Shown here: piece after piece, positions 57,202 to 64,000 of the stretch
Position numbering within the stretch: the stretch's first letter is position 1
Layout of the letters: each line of letters begins with the position of its first letter
Source: Uliginosibacterium sp.
GTDB lineage: Bacteria > Pseudomonadota > Gammaproteobacteria > Burkholderiales > Rhodocyclaceae
Assembly (NCBI GenBank): GCA_016718265.1
Contig: JADKDZ010000001.1
Coordinates: 496,001 to 560,000 of the forward strand
DNA length: 64,000 nucleotides
Reading direction: 5' to 3'
Notes under the pieces: generated by a model
The model's input: the letters and a program-made list of their open reading frames with translations, nothing else
Told to the model about the DNA's origin: nothing
Databases searched by the model: none
Position numbers and translations under genes: made by a program

Positions 57202-57227
57202 AAAAAAGGCCACTTCGCAGTGGCCTT
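57202..57227 (-). terminator. rho-independent terminator of the FKBP gene
   Basis: AAGGCCACT and AGTGGCCTT (57206-57214 and 57219-57227) around a 4-base loop. On the minus strand the stem is followed by six T. Confidence 0.85.
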
Positions 57228-57275
57228 ATGGTGTTCCCGAACGCTGGCAGCGCTTCTGCCGGACGCGCACACGGG

Positions 57276-57972
57276 TTACTTGTCTGCGGCGGCGTTATCT
57301 GCTTCGGCAGCTTTGGTCACGGCGAGCAGTTCCACCTCAAACACCAGGGTCGCGCCGCCGGGTACAGGTCCCGCGCCTTTGTCGCCATACGCGATACCTG
57401 CCGGGCAAACCAGTTTGGCCTTGCCACCCGGTTTCATTTTCTGCACGCCTTCGGTCCAGCACTTGATCACACCGTCCAACGGGAACTCAATCGGCGAGTT
57501 CCGCTTGTACGAGCTATCAAACTCACGTCCATCGATGAAAGTGCCGCGATAATTCACCTTCACCTTGTCCGTCGCCGCGGGTGAGTCGCCCTCGCCTTCT
57601 TTGAGCGAGATATACACCAGACCGGAATCACTGGAGACTGCGCCCGCCTCCTTGGCAGCCTTTTCGACATACGCCTTACCGTCTGCTACCGCCTTCTCGG
57701 CACGGGCCGCTGCACGCGCCTGGGCGAGTTGCTGGATCTTCGGTGCGTAGGCAGGGACGTCCACCGCCGGCTTCTTTCCTGCAGCGCTGTCACTCATGCC
57801 CTGTTTGACATACTCAAGCTCGGCAGGGCTCAGGTTGAATGTATTCGACAATTGCTGGCCGACCTGCGCCCCCAAGGTGTACAGCACCTTCTGGTCCTCC
57901 GTCATTTCAGCGGCCTGTGCCGCCGAAAACACCACACCCAACACACACAACAAGGCAAGTCTTTTCATCATC
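57276..57972 (-). CDS. FKBP-type peptidyl-prolyl isomerase, periplasmic
   Basis: A 231-aa Mip/FkpA-like isomerase. The signal peptide is MMKRLALLCVLGVVFSAAQA. The helical dimerisation domain (about 22-110) is of the FKBP_N type, and the FKBP domain (about 125-220) has VKVNYRGTFIDGREFDSSYKR and GGKAKLVCPAGIAYGDKGAG, with the active-site aromatic and tyrosine residues kept. Two ATG codons adjoin at the start (57972 and 57969). It assists folding of exported proteins and sits near groESL but in its own unit. Confidence 0.94.
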
Positions 57973-58135
57973 CATCCCGTCAAGTCAGTCAGTGGCCGGG
58001 CCAAGTTTGCCCGGAGAATCGGGAGAATACCGGATCAGGCAATCCAAAATCGAGCCCCTGCGACGCGCGGGCAGGACGCCAACCAAACCCCCGGCACCTT
58101 ACGCCAAACGCTGCCCGCAAAGCCACATGCAGAAA

Positions 58136-58182
58136 GGCTCTTCAGGCACCTGGCTGAAGAGCCAGGCGGGGCGCGGCTCTTC
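58136..58182. repeat. GAGCC/GGCTC hairpin repeat with alternative stems
   Basis: GGCTCTTCAG (58136-58145) pairs with CTGAAGAGCC (58154-58163), and GAAGAGCC can instead pair with GGCTCTTC at 58175-58182. Three matching blocks allow two mutually exclusive hairpins. It lies between the FKBP gene start and the groEL terminator. Confidence 0.7.
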
Positions 58183-58220
58183 GAGGCTCCGTTCTGACCA
58201 TCGCCGAGCACGTTGAAAAA

Positions 58221-58249
58221 GCAAAAACCCCCGAGACGGGGGTTTTTGC
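58221..58249 (-). terminator. terminator of groESL
   Basis: GCAAAAACCCCCG (58221-58233) and CGGGGGTTTTTGC (58237-58249) form a 13-bp stem whose A/T-rich base allows function on both strands. It lies about 40 bp after the groEL stop. Confidence 0.9.
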
Positions 58250-58291
58250 CAAGCATGCGAAGCCGCTGAAACTGCTTCTGCGAGCCGGGAA

Positions 58292-59935
<1,644 letters not shown>

Positions 59936-59982
59936 GTCTTACTCCAGAAATTGATTGTGTTCGTAAATAGCTGGGAAGGCGC

Positions 59983-60273
59983 TCAGGCCTCAACCACGCC
60001 CATGATGTCTTCTTCGCGCATGACCAGCAGTTCCTGGCCATCCACCTTTACGGTCTGGCCGGAATACTTGCCGAACAGAACACGGTCACCCACCTTGACA
60101 TCCAGCGCACGAACTTCACCGTTGTCGAGCTTCTTGCCATTGCCAATCGCAACGACCAGCCCTTGATCGGGCTTCTCGCCAGCAGAGTCGGGGATCACGA
60201 TACCAGAGGCAGTGGTGCGCTCAGCGTCAACACGCTTGACGACGACACGGTCGTGCAGGGGACGAATTTTCAT
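59983..60273 (-). CDS. groES: co-chaperonin GroES
   Basis: 10-kDa co-chaperonin lid, 96 aa. The sequence MKIRPLHDRVVVKR...GGIVIPDSAGEKP-type mobile loop and the C-terminal VMREEDIMGVVEA are canonical. AGGAG precedes the ATG. Transcription starts upstream at a sigma-70-like promoter with a CIRCE operator. Confidence 0.99.
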   Translation of the reverse strand: MKIRPLHDRVVVKRVDAERTTASGIVIPDSAGEKPDQGLVVAIGNGKKLDNGEVRALDVKVGDRVLFGKYSGQTVKVDGQELLVMREEDIMGVVEA

Positions 60274-60354
60274 TATCTACTCCTGAGAATCGAAATTAGT
60301 AAATTGCCGGGTGCTTCAAACACCCAAGCACCAAGGGCACTACAAGTCAGCTTG

Positions 60355-60381
60355 TTAGCACTCACCCCTCGGGAGTGCTAA
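60355..60381 (-). promoter_or_regulatory. CIRCE operator (HrcA-binding site) upstream of groES
   Basis: Exact consensus TTAGCACTC (60355-60363), nine bases, GAGTGCTAA (60373-60381). This is the target of the heat-shock repressor HrcA, whose gene is not in the window. Confidence 0.97.
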
Positions 60382-60409
60382 TAATAGGTGCGCGACTGCG
60401 CTATTTCAA
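60381..60409 (-). promoter_or_regulatory. groESL promoter
   Basis: On the minus strand TTGAAA (60404-60409) and TATTAT (60381-60386) are 17 bases apart, with CIRCE starting at the -10. The same segment (CTTGAAA, 15 bases, CCTATTA) also approaches a sigma-32 promoter, so dual control is possible. Confidence 0.8.
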
Positions 60410-60631
60410 GAGCCAGGGGGGCGTATCGGCGCAGCTCGGTGTGTGGCGGTGCCAGAAAAGCGAAAGTGCGCAATAGGGCAGTGGTCCGAAAGTGCGAAGC
60501 AACGTTCCATTTCGACCGTATCCGTACTGCACTGTTGCACTTTGAGATGAGGTCTTGCTGAGCACGCTTGCTAGTAGTACCGGCCCAGCTAGAATCGAAG
60601 CGGTCGATATTACGCAAGCGCCAGGCTCTCC

Positions 60632-61405
60632 ATGAAAATCGCCACCTGGAACGTCAATTCCCTCAAGGTTCGCCTGCCCCACCTTCTGGACTGGCTCGCG
60701 AGCGAGCAGCCGGATGTGGTCTGCCTGCAGGAGCTCAAGTGTGAGGACAAAGCCTTTCCCCTTGCGGAGATTGAGGCGGCGGGCTATCACGCGGTTTTTA
60801 ATGGTCAGAAAACCTACAACGGTGTCGCAATCCTGAGCCGGATCGCGCCAGAGGGCGTGCTGCGGGACATCCCCGGGTTTGACGATCCTCAAAAGCGGAT
60901 TATTGCGGCGACGATAGCGGGGGTTCGGGTGATCTGCGGCTATTTTCCGAATGGCCAGGCAGTCGGCAGCGAGAAATTCGCCTACAAGCTTGGCTGGCTG
61001 GAGGCGCTCACCGCGTGGCTCGCGCAGGAGTTGGCTCAGCACCCGCGGCTGGTTTTGGCGGGTGACTTCAATGTTGCCCCCGAGGACCGCGACGCGCACC
61101 CGGACTGGAAAGAGGAAATCCACGTCTCGGCCCCCGAGCGTGCGGCCTTTCAGGCCCTGCTCGGCTTGGGTCTGCTGGACGCCTTCCGTCGTTTTGATCA
61201 GGCGGAGAAAAGCTTCTCGTGGTGGGACTACCGGATGATGGCGTTTCGGCGCAATTTCGGCCTGCGCATCGACCACCTGCTGGTCTCTGCGCCCTTGGCC
61301 GAGCAGCTTTTGCGCTGCTGGATCGATAAGGCCCCCCGCAAGCTGGAGCGCCCCTCAGACCACACACCGGTGCTGATTGAGTTGGGCGGCACATTCCCCC
61401 GTTAG
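60632..61405 (+). CDS. xthA: exodeoxyribonuclease III
   Basis: AP endonuclease/3'-exonuclease of base-excision repair, 257 aa. Motifs of the exonuclease-endonuclease-phosphatase fold are intact: MKIATWNVNSLKVR, CLQELKCED with the metal-binding glutamate, LAGDFNVAPEDRD, SWWDYR and the terminal SDHTPVLIEL catalytic histidine. It is divergent from groESL. Confidence 0.96.
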   Translation: MKIATWNVNSLKVRLPHLLDWLASEQPDVVCLQELKCEDKAFPLAEIEAAGYHAVFNGQKTYNGVAILSRIAPEGVLRDIPGFDDPQKRIIAATIAGVRVICGYFPNGQAVGSEKFAYKLGWLEALTAWLAQELAQHPRLVLAGDFNVAPEDRDAHPDWKEEIHVSAPERAAFQALLGLGLLDAFRRFDQAEKSFSWWDYRMMAFRRNFGLRIDHLLVSAPLAEQLLRCWIDKAPRKLERPSDHTPVLIELGGTFPR

Positions 61406-61875
61406 AAGCTAGGCGCTGACGGGGGCGGGGTGTCGTCTTCCCCGGGCAGGCGGGGACTTGGGACTCCGCCAGCGTCCGTCAAGCCACTGGATTCCCGCCT
61501 GCGCGGGAATGACGGGATTTGGGGTTGAGAAGCGCATCAGGTTTGTCCGCTATGTATTAAACGCTGAGCGCTGCCCCGCAGACGCCCTGACGCTCAGTTG
61601 CCCTACCGCCGGACCTCAACCCGCGTAGATTCTTGCCCGCTGTTTGGATTAAATCATGGCGGTGTGGGTGGCGATGGGTTAAAAACAAGCCCCGCCAAGT
61701 TGCTGCGTCCGGCTGTTTGCTGCGCGCGCGGGAACGTTGTTTGCTTAAGCTGATAAGACGTCTTTACCGCTCCATTCAATACCCTGTTGTGAGACACACC
61801 CATACAACGAGCCGCGCCACCTGCCAGCATGCGTTCGCCAAAAGAATAGCCATACAAACCTCCTCCTAGCCAAAC
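61406..61875. other. 470-bp gap between xthA and maeA
   Basis: No gene found. It contains a dRS3-like repeat at 61489-61516 and GC-rich degenerate copies around 61440-61470. The rest shows no clear promoter or hairpin that I can support. Confidence 0.5.
61489..61516. repeat. dRS3-like palindromic repeat, copy B
   Basis: Contains ATTCCC-GCCTGCGC-GGGAAT (61491-61510) preceded by GCCACTGG and followed by GACGGG, the same flanks as copy A. Confidence 0.85.
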
Positions 61876-63570
61876 ATGAACAATAGACACCCTGAGCCGG
61901 CCTTCATGGCGCTCGCCGAGCGCGGCCACGAAATTCTCGAGAATCCCCTGCTCAACAAGAGCACCGCTTTCACCCATGAAGAGCGCACTGCCCTGGATCT
62001 GCACGGCCTGCTGCCCGATCAGGTCGAGAGCCTCGACGAGCAAGTGGAACGACGCATCATCAACGTGCGCGCCCTGCCCAACGATCTGGATCGCTACGTT
62101 TTCCTGCGCGATCTGCAGGACACCAACGAGACGCTGTACTTCGCACTGATTACGACTTACCTCGAAGAGCTGCTGCCGATCATCTACACCCCCACCGTCG
62201 GTGCCGGCTGCCAGCAGTTCAGCAGCATCTACCGCCGGCCGCGTGGGCTGTTCCTGAGCTTGCCGCTCAAGGATCGGCTGGATCAGATTCTCGCCAATAC
62301 CCGCTTTGACAACATCGAATGCATCGTGGTCACCGATGGCGAACGCATCCTCGGCCTCGGCGACCAGGGCGTCGGCGGGATGGGGATTCCCATCGGCAAG
62401 CTGGCGATCTACTCGGCCTGCGGCGGCATCGATCCAGCCACCACCTTGCCGATCATGCTGGACGTGGGCACCAACAATGCCGAACGCCTCGGGGACCCGC
62501 GCTATGTGGGCTGGCGTTATCCGCGTGTGCGCGGGCAAGACTATGACGACTTCGTCGAGGCCTTCGTGGTCGCCGTGAAAAAGCGCTGGCCGAACGTCTT
62601 GCTGCAGTGGGAAGACTTCCACAAGAACAATGCCAACCGCCTGCTGGATCGTTACCGCGATCAACTCTGTACCTTCAACGACGACATCCAGGGCACGGCG
62701 TCAGTCGCCACCGGCACGCTGCTCTCGGCGGTGCAGATCACTGGTGTACCACTGGGCGAGCAGCGCATCGCCATCCTGGGCGGTGGCTCGGCGGGCATCG
62801 GCATCGCCGAGCTCATCAAGCACGCCATGGTGGAGCAAGGCTTGTCGGAAGAAGAGGCACGCAGCCGCTTCTTCATCGTCGGCCGCTATGGTCTGGTGAC
62901 GGAGCAGACACCCAATCTGGAAGCTTTCCAGCAGGGTTTCCTGCAAAACAGCGCCATGCTCGACAGCTGGCAGCTGGACGAAGCCGGCAAGGCCAGCCTG
63001 CTCGACGTGGTCCGCAATGCCAAGCCAACCGTACTGGTTGGGGTATCCGGCCAGGCTGACGCCTTCAGCGAAGAAATCATCCGCGAGATGGCGCGGCACG
63101 TGAATCGTCCGATCATTTTCCCGCTCTCCAACCCCACCTCCTGTGTCGAGGCGCATCCGGAAAACATCGTGCGCTGGACCGAGGGGCGCGCCATCATCGG
63201 TACAGGCAGCCCGTTCGCGCCCTTCGAGTTCGAAGGCCGCACCCACTACTTTGCCCAGACCAACAACTCCTACATCTTCCCGGGTGTGGGGCTGGCCGCG
63301 TTGGCAGTCAAGGCGCGGCGCATCAGCGACGGCATGTTCCTCGCTGCGGCGAAGGCGCTGGCCGAGCTCTCCCCGGCACGCAACAATCCGCTGGCCAAGC
63401 TGCTTCCCCCGCTGGATACCATGCGCGAGGTGTCGATCCACATCGCCATCGCCGTCGCCAAGCAAGCCCGCGCAGAAGGCCTGACCGAGGCGCTCACCGA
63501 CGAGACGATGGAGACGCTGATTCGCGCCAAGATGTGGCGGCCGCAATATCGGCCCTACCTGCCGCGCTGA
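61876..63570 (+). CDS. maeA: NAD-dependent malic enzyme
   Basis: Oxidative decarboxylation of malate to pyruvate, 564 aa, matching the E. coli MaeA length. Landmarks: NPLLNKSTAFTHEER, YTPTVGAGCQQFSSIYRRPRG, the catalytic VTDGERILGLGDQGVGGMGIPIGKL, the metal-binding FNDDIQGTASVATG and the NAD-binding AILGGGSAGIGIAELI. No Shine-Dalgarno is obvious before the ATG, so the start relies on homology. Confidence 0.96.
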   Translation: MNNRHPEPAFMALAERGHEILENPLLNKSTAFTHEERTALDLHGLLPDQVESLDEQVERRIINVRALPNDLDRYVFLRDLQDTNETLYFALITTYLEELLPIIYTPTVGAGCQQFSSIYRRPRGLFLSLPLKDRLDQILANTRFDNIECIVVTDGERILGLGDQGVGGMGIPIGKLAIYSACGGIDPATTLPIMLDVGTNNAERLGDPRYVGWRYPRVRGQDYDDFVEAFVVAVKKRWPNVLLQWEDFHKNNANRLLDRYRDQLCTFNDDIQGTASVATGTLLSAVQITGVPLGEQRIAILGGGSAGIGIAELIKHAMVEQGLSEEEARSRFFIVGRYGLVTEQTPNLEAFQQGFLQNSAMLDSWQLDEAGKASLLDVVRNAKPTVLVGVSGQADAFSEEIIREMARHVNRPIIFPLSNPTSCVEAHPENIVRWTEGRAIIGTGSPFAPFEFEGRTHYFAQTNNSYIFPGVGLAALAVKARRISDGMFLAAAKALAELSPARNNPLAKLLPPLDTMREVSIHIAIAVAKQARAEGLTEALTDETMETLIRAKMWRPQYRPYLPR

Positions 63571-63595
63571 GCGGCGGGGGTGCCACACACCCACG

Positions 63596-63710
63596 TCATC
63601 CCCGCGCAAGGGGAGTCCAGTTGAGGGGAACAGCTGGCCCGTCATCCCCGCGTAGGCGGGGATCCAGCGTCTGTCACGCCACTGGATTCCTGCCTGCGCA
63701 GGAATGACGG
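63596..63710. repeat. dRS3-like repeats, composite copy C
   Basis: Two inverted units: GTCATCCCCGCG...GGCGGGGATCCAG (63641-63666) and CTGG-ATTCCT-GCCTGCGC-AGGAAT-GACGG (to 63710), plus a third degraded copy from 63596. Relative to copies A and B the second unit has paired changes in both arms (ATTCCT/AGGAAT), keeping the stem. Confidence 0.8.
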
Positions 63711-63733
63711 CGTGTGTGTGTGTGACGGGTTCT

Positions 63734-63759
63734 GGTGGGTTACGCTTTGCTAACCCACC
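63734..63759. repeat. GGTGGGTTA palindromic repeat
   Basis: GGTGGGTTA (63734-63742) and TAACCCACC (63751-63759) with CGCTTTGC between. This sequence type, followed by CTACG, recurs in many proteobacterial genomes as a dispersed repeat. Confidence 0.7.
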
Positions 63760-63782
63760 CTACGAAAACCACAAAGACCTGC

Positions 63783-63855
63783 TTGCAGAGCCTCGCCCCG
63801 CTTGGCTCTGCAAGGACATGCCTGAAGAACCATACTGCGCGCGGCTCTCCGAGGC
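63783..63855. repeat. pair of GAGCC/GGCTC hairpins
   Basis: First hairpin TTGCAGAGCC (63783-63792) with GGCTCTGCAA (63804-63813), perfect 10-bp arms. Second GCCTGAAGAACC (63820-63831) with GGCTCTCCGAGGC (63843-63855), imperfect. The second core resembles the terminator at 13079-13122 read in reverse. Confidence 0.7.
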
Positions 63856-63856
63856 A

Positions 63857-64000
63857 TCACGCCGAAGCCTGTCTTGGCAGCACCAGGCGGGCTGCCAGCC
63901 CGCCGCCCGTACGATTGCGCAGCACCAGTTCGCCGCCATGCAGCAGGGCCACGTCCTGAACAATGGCGAGGCCCAGCCCCACCCCGCCGGTCTCGGCGCC
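63857..64000 (-). CDS. sensor histidine kinase, C-terminal fragment (cut by window edge)
   Basis: Reading inward from the right edge on the minus strand gives GAETGGVGLGLAIVQDVALL, the G2 ATP-lid of a histidine kinase HATPase domain, then LHGGELVLRNRTGGGLAARLVLP and a TGA ending at 63857. Only the last 47 residues are in the window. The kinase type is therefore unknown. It converges on maeA across a repeat-filled gap. Confidence 0.8.
   Translation of the reverse strand, partial: GAETGGVGLGLAIVQDVALLHGGELVLRNRTGGGLAARLVLPRQASA

Noticed and set aside
60378..60617. 79-codon minus-strand frame between groES and xthA
   Set aside because: It covers the groESL promoter and CIRCE, lacks a ribosome site and has no family.

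Overview
The window is GC-rich, densely packed bacterial chromosome. It reads as a Betaproteobacterium: lgt and ilvD are divergent neighbours, groESL is under a CIRCE operator, and murB, rdgC, ThrH-type phosphatase, type-2 pyrF and NAD-malic enzyme genes are present. Poly-serine linkers in exported lipoproteins and family 9/family 3 glycoside hydrolases point to a polysaccharide-degrading aquatic or soil lifestyle. The genus cannot be fixed from the sequence alone. No rRNA, tRNA, insertion sequence, prophage or CRISPR array was seen.

Layout. 1-10 kb: a beta-glucan module (GH9 endoglucanase cut by the left edge, GH3 lipoprotein beta-glucosidase, and on the other strand a second GH9 broken by several frameshifts), with a NamZ-type muramidase gene inside it. 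10-13.3 kb: an AT-rich gap, yjdM, and two tandem paralogous lipoproteins with long serine linkers; the second has lost its stop codon and reads through its own terminator. 13.1-24 kb: operon thrH-CHMI-purU, a TPR/glycosyltransferase gene, a GST, a membrane HD-GYP protein, a LysR regulator and a hydrolase. 24-26 kb: trpB (one-base frameshift) and trpA. 26-32 kb: a run of small exported proteins and lipoproteins of unknown role, then murB. 32-36 kb: rdgC, a deoxyribosyltransferase-like gene, an EamA transporter and a Fic protein with a palindrome at its start codon. 36-41 kb: a tripartite MacAB/OMF-type export operon. 41-45.6 kb: a response regulator, pyrF, then a small accessory island: a PIN/Phd toxin-antitoxin pair between direct repeats and a frameshifted DUF3883 gene. 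45.6-57 kb: VOC protein, diguanylate cyclase, a GDT1-type Mn exporter behind a yybP-ykoY Mn riboswitch, lgt, ilvD, a GGDEF-EAL protein and a PAS histidine kinase. 57-64 kb: FKBP isomerase, groESL, xthA, maeA and the C-terminal end of a second histidine kinase.

Two themes cut across the window. First, dispersed hairpin repeats fill many gaps: a Neisseria dRS3-like family (ATTCCC-N8-GGGAAT) and a GAGCC/GGCTC hairpin family, sometimes merged into gene ends. Second, single-base frameshifts occur in otherwise well-conserved genes (trpB, a histidine kinase, DUF3883, one lipoprotein), two of them in C runs. These may be sequencing errors, so gene-loss conclusions, including the GH9 pseudogene, need confirmation from reads.
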